Shown here: positions 13,461-25,439 of the stretch, piece by piece | How positions within the stretch are numbered: position 1 is the first letter of the stretch | How the letters are laid out: every line of letters begins with the position of its first letter | Assembly: GCF_947179515.1 (NCBI RefSeq) | Contig: NC_067477.1 | Location: 118,183,562-118,247,561 of the forward strand | DNA: 64,000 bases | Direction of reading: 5' to 3' | Source: Apodemus sylvaticus | Lineage: Eukaryota; Chordata; Mammalia; Rodentia; Muridae | Position numbers and translations under genes: made by a program | The notes under the pieces: model-generated | Seen by the model: only the letters and a program-made list of their open reading frames with translations | Told to the model about the DNA's origin: nothing | Database searches by the model: none

Positions 13461-13462
13461 CT

Positions 13463-13463
<1 letters not shown>

Positions 13464-13497
<34 letters not shown>
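13464..13497. repeat. (GT)17 microsatellite
   Basis: Uninterrupted GT dinucleotides, visible directly. Confidence 0.98.
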
Positions 13498-13499
<2 letters not shown>

Positions 13500-14115
13500 A
13501 AACATATGTACTTATGTACTTAGTCCACAGACATCTCTCTACCCTTGGGAGTAACTACTGTTGTATTGTATGTTAATCATTCATTTATCTTTCTTTATAG
13601 CTTAGTCGCCTAAGTGTGTGACCACACCAAGCATTTATTCGATCTGCAATCTTTTAATACAAATGGAATCATTCCATCATTCTGTAACCTGTTCATTCTG
13701 ATACATGCAGCTTTGGTCTATTGTTTTGATGCCTTGTTGAATTGATTGCACAAAAGTAAGTTTCTTTTCTCTCTTTGGTCATTGAATATTTGGGCTATCT
13801 CCAGGGTCTTATAATCACCACTAACACTATTGTAAGCATTTTTGCAGATCTCTTGGTGTGCCTGTCTGAGACTCTTTGTAACATATAACAAAGATGGAAT
13901 TGCTAGGATGTATATTAGATGCATCTTCCATTTCATTAGGTAATGTGAATCTATTTGCCGGAGTGGTTATACTGACTTATACCCTCCCACTTGTGATGAG
14001 TGACTGTTCCAGCCTGTGACCTTCATCCTCACTAATTATTAATATTGTCAGACTTTGTCATTCTTGTCCATCTAGCAGATGAGATAATATTTCACTTCAG
14101 TTTAAATTTTCATGG
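13500..14115 (-). mobile_element. Ancient L1 (L1M-type) ORF2 3' region
   Basis: In reverse orientation the blocks aaatggaatcattcc, gatggaattgctaggatg, gtggttatactgac, ccctcccacttgtgatgag and cctcactaattattaatattg keep the order of the ORF2 end of old mammalian L1. There are many indels and no reading frame. Confidence 0.7.
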
Positions 14116-14130
14116 GAATCTCCAAAATTT

Positions 14131-14176
14131 GTATGTGTGTATGTGTACATGTGTGTGTGTGTGTGTGTGTATGTGT
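14131..14176. repeat. (TG)n microsatellite
   Basis: TG-rich run with a few A interruptions. Confidence 0.9.
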
Positions 14177-14231
14177 GAGCAGCAGATGACATCAAGTGTC
14201 TTTCCTCAACTGTTTCACAGCTTAGTTTTTT

Positions 14232-14455
14232 CTCAAGATTTATTGATTTATTTGTGTGTGTGTAAATGTGTGTGCATATATGTGTGCATATGTGTGTCAG
14301 TTCCCACAAAAGCCATAAGAGGGTGTTGGATCTCCTAGAGTTGGAGTTACAGGTGGTTGTGAGTTGCCTTATGTGGATGCTGGGAACTGAACTCTGGTCC
14401 TATAAAAGAACCAGTGGCAAGAACTCTTAACCACTGAGCTGTCTCTTGAAGGTGG
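14232..14455 (-). mobile_element. B2-type SINE, reverse
   Basis: An A/T-rich tail (agatttattgatttattt) and a GT run are followed by gatgctgggaactgaactc, then ctcttaaccactgagctgtc. This is the reverse of a B2 tRNA-derived head. Confidence 0.8.
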
Positions 14456-14642
14456 AGCCCCTCCACCTTCACTTTTGAAACAGTATCTGCCATTAACCTC
14501 AGCAAGTCCCAGGATCCTCCGACCTCTATCTATGCTAGGATTATAGGTGTGTCGCTGTATCTGGCTTTCTGATGATCACATTGAGGGTCTCATGATTGTG
14601 CAACAACAAGTTTACCAACTGAGCTGTCCCTGACCCTCAATG
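14456..14642 (-). mobile_element. B4/B1-like SINE relic, reverse
   Basis: taggattataggtgtgtc and ccaactgagctgtccctgac mark a diverged reverse SINE next to the B2 copy. Confidence 0.45.
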
Positions 14643-14785
14643 GAATTCCTTAAATACATTGAGCATATTTCTTAGATGATTATAAGTCACACCTTCACCT
14701 GTGTACTGTTGACATAGGTCATCCTTCCAGGTTGACTCCAATTAATAGCCACTACTGTGGTTATATGTGGATTGTAAAACCCAAC

Positions 14786-15110
14786 TGGGCTGGCTAGTCT
14801 CATGTCAATTTGACGTAGACTAGAGTTACTTGAGAAGAAGGAAGCTAGATTGATAAAATGCCCCCACCAGATGAACCTGTCTGTAATAAGCCTGTGGAGC
14901 TTCTTAATTGGTGGTTGATGCAGGAGTGCTTGGCTCTGTGTGCTCTGCCATCGTGGGCAGCCCTAGGCTCTGTAAGAAAGCAGGCTGAGCAAGCCATGAG
15001 GAACAAGCCAGTGAACAGCACTCCTCCATGGCCTTTGCTTCAATTCAATTACTTTCAGTTGTTGAGTTTTAGCACAGCAATAGAGATCCTAATAAGGACA
15101 CCAATTTCTT
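14786..15110 (+). mobile_element. Rodent LTR/RMER-type repeat
   Basis: catgtcaatttgacgtagac, aagaaagcaggctgagcaag, gaacagcactcctccatggc and a final gagatcctaataaggaca follow a common rodent repeat. Part of its 3' half is deleted. Confidence 0.65.
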
Positions 15111-15840
15111 GAAGTACATATTTTTTAATCACTGTAGATTTTTAAAAAACCAGTTATATTTCCTGGGTTAACTGGATCACAATGCAGTGATTTAGAGAAC
15201 ACTACAGCCAGACTCTGTGACAAATTCCACCGACTTTGTGATGTCATATGGTGTATGTCTGGAAGTTGGGACCTTTTACATGGTTTAAACAGTGGCAATA
15301 AATTGTGCTTTGCTGACTTCTGACCTGCTTCTCTTTCCCTGTCTCTCTTCACATGATCTCTGGCCCAGGCGAGTCACATAGAAGGCTATGAGAAACTAAA
15401 TAAGGAGTTGAGGGGAGGGAGAGAAATCTCGGGAGCCTGACACATGGCAGACGCCTTCAGGCTTTTAGGAAGCTTGCTCCAAGGATCAGCACATGCAGGG
15501 AATGCAAAGACATGTGCATTAGACGACTCAGCCAGGATGGGAATACCCATTTTTAAGTACATGTTTGTCAATTTCAATCTCTCTAAAAAGCTGCCATTTC
15601 TCCCATGTGGCAGTGTGCAGCACCCATAAAGACTGGGACACAAGCAGCAAAAACGAAAGCCATTGTGCGTGTACTGTCTGCTTGACCTCACTCTTCTGTG
15701 CATGCAGATGTTGCAGCAGACTGTGTGGGTGTTTCCCCCACTGCCAGAAACCTACACTTGTTTCCTGTTCCAAGTGAAGGAGACTGTTATTAGTCAGAGC
15801 TTTCTAAAAAAGCAGAACTTATGGGAGGGAGAAGGAGGGA

Positions 15841-15841
<1 letters not shown>

Positions 15842-15914
<73 letters not shown>
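15842..15914. repeat. (GA)n microsatellite, about 73 nt
   Basis: Pure purine on the plus strand and mirror-symmetric, so it can form a triplex in principle. Confidence 0.98.
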
Positions 15915-15919
<5 letters not shown>

Positions 15920-16172
15920 TAGAGGGTCATGGTCTAGGTAGACTAGCATATGGCTGTCTCACAACAGAAAGGCTGAGAATTGGTAGTTGTTCATTCCACA
16001 AGACTGCATGTCTCAGCAATCCCAATCTGGTGCTAGAGTCCCAAGGGTTCCTAGAGTCTATGTTGGAATCCCAAAGAAAGAAGCATGCTCTAATACTAAC
16101 TGAGGAATGCCTCAGCAACAAGATGACCTTACCAGCAAAAGTGAAGCTGGCAAAAACAAAGCAAAACAAAAG

Positions 16173-16250
16173 AATGAGAGAAAGAGAGAGGGGAGGGAGG
16201 GAAGGAAAGAGAGAGAGGGGGGAGGGAGGGAGGGAGGAAGGGAGAGAGAT
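16173..16250. repeat. GA/GGGA-rich tract
   Basis: Purine-only stretch with repeated GGGAGG blocks; it contains several G-runs of three or more. Confidence 0.9.
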
Positions 16251-16444
16251 TCTTTTTCTAAGTCCTTTTATTTGGATTGTAACCAGCAGGTGTGGCCCAG
16301 ATTCGAGATGGGTCTTCCCACCTCAAAAGATTGAGTCAAGAAAATCCCTCACAGAAGGGCTCAGGGGCTTGGCTTTTAGGTCATTACAGATGTAGTCAAG
16401 CTGACAACCAAGATTAGCCATTAGAGTCTACTAAGACAACATAG

Positions 16445-17328
16445 ACCAATAATAAAAATGGGGATCACCACCTCCCCTTGCTGTGGAATTTCTGCTCAGA
16501 TTTTTCCAACCATGGATGTCTCTTTACTTTTCAAGGCAGTTCACTACTGTTCCTACTGAAGTAGGCTGGTAAAATCTCTTGCTCTTCAAGGTACTTGGAG
16601 GGAATAACTTTTCCAATCTGGACCACTGCAGACTCAACACTCTGATCTTCACCGTCTCTGATTTTCAGCTGTTGGAGGAGGCTTGCTTGTAGTGTTGATG
16701 ACAGGGAGTAATGGGGTGCCCTTTAGGGTTTGATCTTTTTTCAACAGAACATTTATTAGTTGGATGGTATTTAGATTATGTTGCAATATTTCTTGTCAGA
16801 GATAAAGATGGGCCAGCCAAAGGTAGGAAAGTAATAACAATCACAGGTAATGAACTCTAAGAGTATAAATTTTAAATGACTTTAATTTATGGTCTCTGTA
16901 ACTCAGAAGGATATGGGACATACAGTTTAGACCAGTAAGATAATAAAAGTGATCATTCTGATAGAACACAATATTAATAAATTAATAAACGCTCAAGGAA
17001 TCATCAGATTGGGGCATCGTGTGACTCTAAAATGCCTGGGGCATGTCTTAATGCAAACCTGCTTCCAGTGTTACAGAATATAGTTTTTCTTCTTCCAGCA
17101 AGATTTCATTTGGGTCTCTGTTATGAACTCCAGCTTAAAAATTTAAGTCACCTTATTAACCATTCCTCAGTGTCCCCTCCTTTGCTCCATAGCTTCCTGC
17201 ATAAAAATGAAGAGTGAGCTTAAACAGGAGTCTTACATGGAGTTCTGAGTCTCAAGATTTACCTTTGTTTTATTTGTAGCATAGAGGGGAAGCTACTACT
17301 GAAATTCTTCTATTTTTCATAAAAGGGA
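16445..17328. other. Intronic sequence, nothing recognised
   Basis: No supported feature. Confidence 0.5.
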
Positions 17329-17700
17329 GTGTAAGGGTCCACTAATGGCTGAGGGAAGACCCCAGACTCAAACACTGTGCAAAAGCAAAGAGAATTTATT
17401 CAGCAAAACTTTCTGGATGCAGGGGCCTCCTCATCTGGGAATGTTGATCCTGGTATGTGCTCTTCAGGGTCAACCTGTTAGTACCTTTGTGATTGGCTAG
17501 GGCTCTAGGGACTTTTCATGGTGGCAAGGCATACTCCAATTGGCTTCTCAAAACTGTATTTGACTGACCACAGGTTCCTGGATCTGGATTTTCTTTTCTG
17601 GGGAACAGAAACTTAGGCCTAGTCTCCCAATCTGCCAGCTTGCGCCTGTCGTGGAGTCAGCCTGACTCTGAATAGCTCAGTCCTCTCAGCAGCTTAGTTT
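17329..17700 (-). mobile_element. Candidate LTR, reverse orientation
   Basis: It starts TGTAAGGGTCCACTAATGGC and carries a reversed poly(A) signal context (agagaatttattcagc), as in rodent ERV LTRs read from the other strand. The right edge is not well defined and no internal ERV sequence is present. Confidence 0.4.
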
Positions 17701-18069
17701 TCAAATTGTTGATCCACACCATCCTGAGGCCTAGAAAGCTTCAAATGCATCTGAACACAACCAGAGTTCTATCACTGAGTGGGAGCCTCTCAGCCTTCCA
17801 GTCCACACAGTTTGCCTATTAACTTCCCATGATTGCTCTAACAGATTTGTAAGAAACTGGTACAGAACAAATCCAGAAATGGATCCTCTCCTGAATATGG
17901 AAGCCAAGAGTTGGACATCAAGTCATTGACAGGATCTCTGAAGGAAAAAAAAATGTTTCTAAATGCCTTTACTTCCATAGGTATTGGAGCTTGGGGTTAT
18001 CCTCTCATATCTAAGTTGGCATGTAGACCCCATGTCTTTCTCAAACCTTCAGGACATCTAGTGAAGTAG

Positions 18070-18602
18070 TGTATTAGTTTGTGTTCTCTAGAGTCACAGA
18101 ACATATGGATAGTCCTATATAATTAGGGAATTTGTTGATGACTTACAGTCTATAGTCCAATTCCCCAACAATGGTCAGCAGCAGCTGTGGATGGAAGTCC
18201 AAGGATCTAGCAGTTTCTCAGTCCCACGAGGCAAGCAGGCAAGGAAGACTGAGTAAATCTTCCTTCTTCCAATGTCCTTATATATCTCCAGCCAGTGTAT
18301 AGCCCCGATTAAAAGCTGTAGGTCTCCAACAGAGGGTGTGGCCCAGATTAAAGGCTGTAGTTCTCCAGCAGAGGGTGTGGCCCAGATTAAAGGTATGTGC
18401 ATCCATGCCTTTAATCCCAAATGATCTTGAACTCGGAGATCTCCTTGTCTTAGCCACTATGCTTCAAGATCTCCATACCAAGATCCAGGTCAGAAACGTA
18501 TATCTCTGAGCCTCCAAATTAGGATCATAGGTGAGCCTTCCAATTCTAGACTGTAGTTCATTCTAGATATAGTCAAGTTGACAACTAGGAATAGCCACTA
18601 CA
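18070..18602 (+). mobile_element. RMER1-like rodent repeat with internal 38-39-bp repeats
   Basis: It begins gtgtattagtttgtgttctc and ends tagtcaagttgacaactagg. Inside, a unit ending in agagggtgtgg is repeated at 18304-18341 and 18342-18380, with a partial third copy. A block with catgcctttaatccc follows. Confidence 0.65.
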
Positions 18603-18702
18603 GGTAGATTCAGAAGATTGTAGTTAGTAACAGAATTTCTAATTTTTCCTTCAATTCATTTCCCTATCCCCAAGATTTGAAAACTCCTCAGAGAAACCTC
18701 AG

Positions 18703-18815
18703 AAGGCTGTGGTGGTAAATATTTAAATTCTCAGACTCTTGGGACACAGAGACAGGAGGATTACAAGTTCCTGGTTTCCTGAGCTACGCAGAGATCTCTC
18801 TCTGATGTAACCCCA
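18703..18815 (+). mobile_element. Diverged B1-like SINE
   Basis: gctgtggtggtaaatattta, then gggacacagagacaggagga, then a truncated end. The B1 order is kept but identity is low. Confidence 0.5.
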
Positions 18816-18819
18816 CACC

Positions 18820-20240
18820 CACCCCTCACAGTCCAGCCACTCTTGCCTGCTAGGGAGCTGAACTGCTTTGTGTTGCATGGCCTGACTCTTGATGCTTTGG
18901 TTATGAATTCATGCCAAGAGAGGAGAAGTCTGCCTGGTCCCCTTCATCCAGAGAAGTTCATCATCTCTGCCTTCAGCCTCCATTACCTGATTGATTAGCA
19001 CCTCATCAGTGACCCCCACAGCCATCGAGCCCTACACGAAGAGGAGTTCATGTTTGCTCTTTCTGAAGGGCAAGTTCCACATGAGAACAAAAGGAGGGGG
19101 TATCTCCAGTGGGCAGGGACAGGCTGCCAACAAGACAGATGAGAAGAGCTAGGGCCTATGAGTCACGGTGCTCTATCCCAAGAGGGAACAACTGTGCCAA
19201 TGTCCTAGTGCAGGCTGCAGGCCTAGCAGCTACAACCCACAGGGCTCCGAGATTGCCCTAAAGGTCACTTGGTTAATGAGACTCAATAACCGCATATCTC
19301 ACCTTCTCTGTATGATCAGCCTTTATCAAAGACCTCTGGGTTTAGAAGGGTGTTGAGCCAGTGGGAACCGTGAGCAGCGATGAGCCACCTGGAATAAAAG
19401 AAAAATGCAATGGAGAGAATGTGTGATCTGCAGAGGAGGGATCTGAACAGAAAATGTCCTTTGTTCTCCCTGACTTCAGAGGGAATTGGACCATCCATGC
19501 AAGTACTCACAAGTACCAGCTCCCTGAGCTGCTGTCCTGGGCTTCTGTCTCAGTCTCCCATGGTTTCCAACTTTAGAGCAGTGACTCCTGCCTCTGCTGT
19601 ATTTCCAGCCCCTTCACAATATAAAACAGCTGTGATCATGTGCTTGCGTGTACATTTGTCTTTTACATACACTCAGCTGTGGAATACTATTGGCAAGGTT
19701 TCCTTTGTTTCTTTTTAAGATGAAAAGAAGTATAATTGTAGCCACACCGAGGCTACTTTCCTGTTTCAATAGAGAGAGACTTCCTGCGTTCCTAGGTCAT
19801 CTCACTCTGGTGCCATGGTTACTGTCTGCTCTGCGTCTTCCTGGGTTCTAAAGAAACATTTCAGTCCAGGTTTCCCTCTTTTCGCTCCCTTCCTGTAGCC
19901 TTCTGGTACTGACCAGGGACTCTTTCTCAGCATCTGCATTTGGTGGTGGGGGGGGGGTGGGTAAGGAGGTGGGGTGGAAGTGGGGGAGGCAGGAGATAAT
20001 ATCTAGACTGATGCTATTAGCATAACAGTTCTCTAGAGTCACACAATATTTCCCCTCAATGTAACTCTTAGACCTAAGGTACAGGATTATAACAAACATT
20101 TCCTATTAGATTCTCTAGAAATTACTTATGAGGGTGAAAAAGTAGAAATATTTTAAGGACCCAACAATTAGAAATTAGTTAAATTAGATGTAGGATGCCT
20201 AAACTGTCGGGCTGTTACATTTATGCTATGGGAATATATT
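18820..20240. other. Intronic sequence with a G-rich cluster at 19941-19993
   Basis: No gene or repeat was recognised. The sense strand has G-runs of 10, 3, 4 and 5 within about 50 nt, a G-quadruplex-type pattern. Confidence 0.5.
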
Positions 20241-20415
20241 TAGTGGGACTTGAGACACAGCTCTGCAGTTAAAGGCATGTACTACTCTTACTGAGAACCT
20301 GAGTTCACATCTCAGCATCCACATCAGGCAGTTCAAAAGTACGGTGACTTCAGCTCCAGGAGCACCTGATGCCTCTGGTCTCCAAAGGCACCTGTACACA
20401 CATGCACACACAAGT
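20241..20415 (+). mobile_element. B2-type SINE
   Basis: gacacagctctgcagttaaa, ctgagaacctgagttcac, ccaggagcacctgatgcc and a CA-rich end follow the B2 order. The tail runs into a GA-rich tract. Confidence 0.7.
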
Positions 20416-20545
20416 GAGGAGGAAGAAGAGGAGAAGGAGGGAGAGGAGGAGCAGAAGGAAGGAGGGAAGGAAGGAGAGAGGGAGGGAGGGAGGAAGGAAG
20501 GAAGGAAGGAGAAGAGGAAGAGGAGGAGGAGGAGGAAGAAGAAAA
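20409..20545. repeat. GGA/GGAA-rich purine tract
   Basis: About 135 nt of almost pure purine (ggagga, ggaagg blocks) that appears to have grown from the tail of the B2 copy. Confidence 0.9.
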
Positions 20546-20850
20546 ACATATTTAGTAATTAGTAATGTAGAGAAGTATTCAAACCCTATTATTAAATTAC
20601 AAAATGAAACAATAGGTTCAATACTATGCACAAGAAAAGTTGTTTTGTAAAGGGGAAAAAAACAATACTTGTTCACAAAAGTTTTCTGTAAGGAAATAGA
20701 GCAGTCTAAAAGTAAAAGTTACTTCTAGATGACTCAGTCAGCAGTGCCTCTCCTTTGCTCTGTCTAGACAATACTCAGATTTGAACCTGGGTACTACATA
20801 CTTTCATAATATGATTGACACATTGTTGCTTTCTGATCCAAGGAGATGAG

Positions 20851-21220
20851 TATTTTTGGTATTTTGAATAAAAGTGACCCCTGTATGATCATAGAGAGTG
20901 TCACTGGGAGGTGTGGCCTTACTCAAGTGGGTGTGGTCTGTTGGAGAAAGTGTGTCACAAGGGGTAGGCTTTGAGGTTTCAGAAGCTCACCCTATCCCCA
21001 GTGGCTCATTCTTCCTACTGCCTGAGGATCCAGATGTAGAAGAACTCTCAGCCCCTCTCCAGTGCCAGGTCTCCCTGCTCTCTACCATGCTTCCTGACAT
21101 GATGATAATGGACTAAACCTCTGAACTGTATGTAAGCTAGCCCCAGCTCAATGTTTTCCTTTATAAGAGTTGCTGTGGTCATGGTGTCTCCTCACAGCTA
21201 CAGAAACCCTAACAATGACA
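20851..21220 (+). mobile_element. MaLR-type (ORR1-like) solo LTR
   Basis: Contains tgggaggtgtggccttac, gatgataatggactaaacc, tataagagttgctgtggtc and ends gaaaccctaacaatgaca. No internal sequence is attached. Confidence 0.75.
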
Positions 21221-22224
21221 GCATTCTACTGAATTTGACTTAGACTTTTGAGGAGGTGATATTAATTGCTTTATTCCACAGCATCCCAAAGAGACAATGA
21301 CACCAGCTGGGGTAAGGTAGACAAGCACATGGTTAAGGGGGCTGGTTTTTTTTCTCCCTCTGTTGATGGAGAGTATGGTGTATTGTCAGTCAACATCAGC
21401 TCACAAATCCAGAACATTCCTACAACTACCAGATATCTGCTCAACTCATCTTTGATGGGTTGGACCAAGATAACTGTGAAACTAAATGAGCAATGGGCTC
21501 TTAAACACTGAGGAACCAACTGCAGCAATTAAGCTGAAGCGGCCTAGACACCCCCACCCCTCATTTTCATCTTCTCCCTACAGACTCACTGGAAGGGCCC
21601 TGGATGATCACTTTTCTATCTAGCCAGAGTCCCCGTCAAGCTAATGTCCCTGAGTAGACATGCAGCCTCTTGCTCTTGCCTCTGTTCTGGAACTCACATT
21701 AGTGTTTGGGGTTTATTTGTAGAAATGTGCCCCTTATCTCTTGAGCCATGATGACCTTGAGTCTTAGATCCTGACCCTTGAGCAATCACATCAATGGACT
21801 GTGATATGTGATTCATTCTACTGTGATTCTGGCACCAGTCTAGCAGCTGGAACTGGGATGGGAGCTTCAGAACATCTCCTGGACCTTATGTCTTTTTTGA
21901 TGGTACGATATAAGTCTGTCCAGAGGGCAATGGGGAATATGTTAGTTTTGGTTCTCTTCATTGTGACAGGATGCCGAAAGAAAACAAGAATTCATCTTGA
22001 CTCACAGTTTTTGAGTGAAGAGGCATGCCAGAGGCCCAGTGCCTATCAATGGCTTCGGGGAGTCTGTTATGAATTTTCCATCTTGGTGGGCTAAAAAGGC
22101 GAGAAAGGAAGAGGGAGAAAGATGAAGGAAAGGAGAGAGGGTCAGGGAGCAGGAGCTAGAGAATAAATAAGAGGGCAGGCTTGTGAGATGGGGCTGAGGG
22201 GGTGCATCAGAAATGATGCTGACA

Positions 22225-22535
22225 TGTAGTCTGTTGTGATTTAGGTAAGACACACCCCTGGAAGTTGGACAGTTCTTAAGATGCAGAGCCCTGCTGGAGG
22301 AAGTACATTTCTAGGGGTGGCCTTAGAGACTTGTGGCTTCGTCACACCTCCAGCTCACTCTCTGCTTCCTGTGTGTTGCTGAAATGTGAAGAGCCAGCTT
22401 CCTGTTTCAGCCACCTGTCACCATGCCTTCCTTGTCATTATGGCTTCCTCCGGTGGAACTATAACCCAACATAAACTCTTTCTTCTAGAAGTTGCTTTTG
22501 GCTATGGTATTTTAATACAGCACAGAGACCTAACT
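22225..22535 (+). mobile_element. MaLR-type LTR, diverged
   Basis: ccctgctggaggaagtacat, ctctgcttcctgtgtgttgc, aacataaactctttcttcta, gaagttgcttttggctatgg and attttaatacagcacagaga follow the 3' part of rodent MaLR-type LTRs. Confidence 0.6.
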
Positions 22536-22818
22536 GGTAGGAACCTTTAAATATCTCCCGCTAGAGATACAGTTTCTCCAGCGAGACCCCCCTCACTTCT
22601 GGCTTGAAATTATACAGTTTCTCAAAGCAGTCAGCTGAGGTCCTGGTTCAAGCAGGTAAACCTGTTGATACACTTTATATTCAGACTGCAGCAGGGGAGA
22701 TAGTTGTAAGAAGCAAGGAAAGTGGGGCAGGAGTTAGAGGGAAGAGGCTTGGCCTGTGGTCCCAGGTCTGCTATTTGGAGTATTGTTTTCCTCTGTTGAG
22801 TCTTGAGTTTTGTTTTTG

Positions 22819-22905
22819 GTGTGTGTGTGTGTGTGTGTGTGCCTATGTGTACATGAATATCAGAGGAAAACGACAGTATTGTGCGTGCGTGCATGTGTGT
22901 GCGTG

Positions 22906-22940
<35 letters not shown>

Positions 22941-22960
22941 CTGTGTGTGTGTGTGTGTGT
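22819..22960. repeat. (GT)n / GTGC-rich microsatellites
   Basis: Two GT runs (22819-22840 and 22893-22960) flank the first copy of the duplicated block. Confidence 0.9.
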
Positions 22961-23365
22961 CAGTGTGCCTATGTGTACATGAATGTCAGAGGAAAATGAC
23001 AGTATTGTTCCACCATCTACCTTTTTGTTTGTTCTGTTTCGTTTTGTTTTGAGACAAGTTATCTTACTTTTTGTTTGTTCTGTTCTGTTTTGTTTTGAGA
23101 CAAGTTATCTCGCTGTGCCTTTGGCTTACCGATTAGGCTAGACTGGCTGGTCAGCAGGCTGCAGGGGTCTTCCTGTCTCTGCTGGGGAATACCAGCTTTT
23201 TGAAAATGTGCTCCAACATGCCTAGCTTATTTTTATCGTTGTTGTTGATGATATTTGTTTTGTTTTGTTTTGTTTTCATGAGACTTCTGGCTATGGAACT
23301 CAGGTCCTCATGACTGCAAGGCAAGTACTTTACTGATGGCCATCCCTGTAGGCTCAAGTTCTTCA
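22820..23365 (-). mobile_element. B3-type SINE, reverse, with two local tandem duplications
   Basis: The reverse of a B3 order is seen: GT run, tgtcagaggaaaatgacag, ttttgagacaagttatct, ttaggctagactggctggtc, ctcaggtcctcatgactgca and actgatggccatccctgtag. Two parts are duplicated: 22841-22883 with 22967-23009, and 23021-23066 with 23067-23112. Confidence 0.75.
23255..23276. repeat. (TTTTG)n
   Basis: Short TTTTG run inside the reverse SINE. Confidence 0.85.
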
Positions 23366-23726
23366 TCTATAAGGTAAAAATACTAGATTAGATGATCGAA
23401 GCTCCTTTTACCCCGTAAGATAAGGGTTATGCATTTCCAATATGATGGCAACTAAATACGGCACAAACCCTTCGAGGCACAGAAATCCCACCAGCTGGGG
23501 GAGAGATACGACAGCCTCCATGTTGGCTAGTTTCTAGAATCTGAACATCCTGTGCCTCTGGCTACTCTTGGGACTCAGCGATGTGTTTCTCCAATGCAGC
23601 ACCTTAGAGGAGCAAAGAGGGGTCTTCCAGCAGCCGAGCTTGCCAGGTGAGCTCCTTCTGGCTGGGAAGCCTGGGAAGGGGCAGCAATATAGTGCTTAAT
23701 ACAGGACTGATTGGCAAATACATGCC

Positions 23727-23728
<2 letters not shown>

Positions 23729-23770
<42 letters not shown>
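23729..23770. repeat. (CA)21 microsatellite
   Basis: Uninterrupted CA dinucleotides. Confidence 0.97.
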
Positions 23771-23772
<2 letters not shown>

Positions 23773-23774
23773 CT

Positions 23775-25080
23775 TTAGTAAACTGCCAATTGGCCCTGGG
23801 AGTTAGTTAGTTCCAGGCCCTAGGCCATATGAAACAACCAAGAGCTACAGATTGCAACATGCTTGTCCATCTGTCATCAACCTTGATTCTCGCAGCATAG
23901 CACAATAGGTATTATCCTAACCTATTAGGTGCTGGTAAACTGAGGTTGTATGGAAAACTTCAGAGGTAACTGGTTTTCTCTTGGTTGTTACATCTCAAGA
24001 GACTAAGCCCAGTATGAAATAGATAGTCAATACTTTTTGACCTACAGTGGGTGGCAGTCAGATCTTAAACTGCATTGTTATGGGGTGTTTGTCTGTTTCC
24101 TTTGCTTGTTTTTGGTTGGTGCAGGTATGTGTAATCATGCATGCCATCTGGCCGCCAGGCAGCGTAAGGTCACTGTGACCAGTTAGGCTGTTCACAGCAC
24201 TCCTGGCCTTTTAAATATGGAAGGGACACCGTGGACAAGCAGGAGTGGCTGACCAGCTTGGCTCCTTAGTTGGTGAATTTTGAGGGTGGGCCCAGATGAT
24301 ATATAAAAGCCAATGGAGCTATCTCTTATTTTCCCACTTCCTCTTATAACGGAACCTTTATTAATGTTATCTGAAATTTTTAGCCTCACTAGTTTCAATC
24401 TATCAAGTGGTTCAGATAAGATACATCCTAAAGAAATATGAGCTCTGTTTAAGAAAAGCCATGAACCACTCCAAATTTATGCCTGAAGAGATGTGAAGGA
24501 AAGCCAGGACCTTGCAAGAAAGTGAAATAAAATCCTCTTGGATGGGATGACTGTGGTATAATTCTACTTAGAGCGGAGAGATAATCTTTCCTCATTCAAG
24601 ACAGAGGAAAGACTGGTTCAATGCTAGTCGAACAGAGATCTGGGGTCATTTTATCTCTTTGGGTCTCCTTTCTGACTTGTTAGAAAAATCAATCAAAATA
24701 ATGTGCAAGAGCCCATTCTGTAAACAGGAAAACGGCACAGGAGAATAACATGTGGGCTAACCTGATAAGAGTTATTCCAACCTCAGCAGCCTGAAGCTCT
24801 TGGTAATGTTCTTCCCTGGGTGAGAATTGTGTACAATAAAGCAAGAGGCTCAATCAGTCCAGGTGTCCATATGAAACATTGTCTATGGGCATTCATACAC
24901 TCACGACTTTATGGATGTAGCAAAGAATGTGCTAAGAATGGACCTGCCCCTGCGATAGCAACCATTCATGAGTATTGGCACTAGGTGGCTTTCATCCAGG
25001 AGAGTTATCTTTTCCTGATTTCTCCATCTAGAGAAAGCAAGACTCTTTTTAGGAGTGGAACTGCAGCAGGTTCTAAAGAA
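23775..25080. other. Intronic sequence, nothing recognised
   Basis: No supported feature. Confidence 0.5.
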
Positions 25081-25084
25081 AGCA

Positions 25085-25435
25085 CAGCCAATCAGAAGGT
25101 AGCTTGGTCAGCAAAGAGCTTCTCATACAAGCATGGGCGCCTGAGTCTGATCTTTAGGACCTGTGTAAAACTGCTGTGAGTGGTGGTCCATGCTTTTAGT
25201 CCCACCACTGTAGAGGCGGAGGCAGGGGGATTCTAGAGTTTCCTGGCCAGTCACCTAGCTTAGCTCTAGGTTCAGTGAAAGACTGGTCTCAAAAAAGGGG
25301 TGTGCGTGTAGAGCTATAGAGAAAGATATTTGATGTAGATTTCTGGTCTCTACACATGAGTGGGTACATGTGTATGTTTGCCTGCCTTCTCATGTGCACT
25401 TCATATAAACTTAAGCATACAAACAAACAGATCTC
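25085..25435 (+). mobile_element. B3-type SINE
   Basis: caagcatgggcgcctgagtc, ttttagtcccaccactgtag, aggcggaggcagggggattc, gttcagtgaaagactggtct and a CA-containing 3' end follow the B3 order in forward orientation. Confidence 0.65.
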
Positions 25436-25439
25436 AGTG

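Larger units (their letters stand above)
15780..16440 (+). mobile_element. RMER1-like rodent repeat interrupted by GA tracts
   Basis: It begins ttattagtcagagctttct and ends gtagtcaagctgacaacca then agattagcca. Its 3' half contains gcaggtgtggcccagatt and gggtcttcccacctcaaaag. Two GA-rich tracts have expanded inside it. The family name is from memory. Confidence 0.65.

Noticed and set aside
15916..16395. 159-codon ORF
   Set aside because: It lies in an RMER1-like repeat and a GA tract.
22604..22999. 131-codon ORF rich in Cys/Val
   Set aside because: Most of it is translated GT microsatellite.
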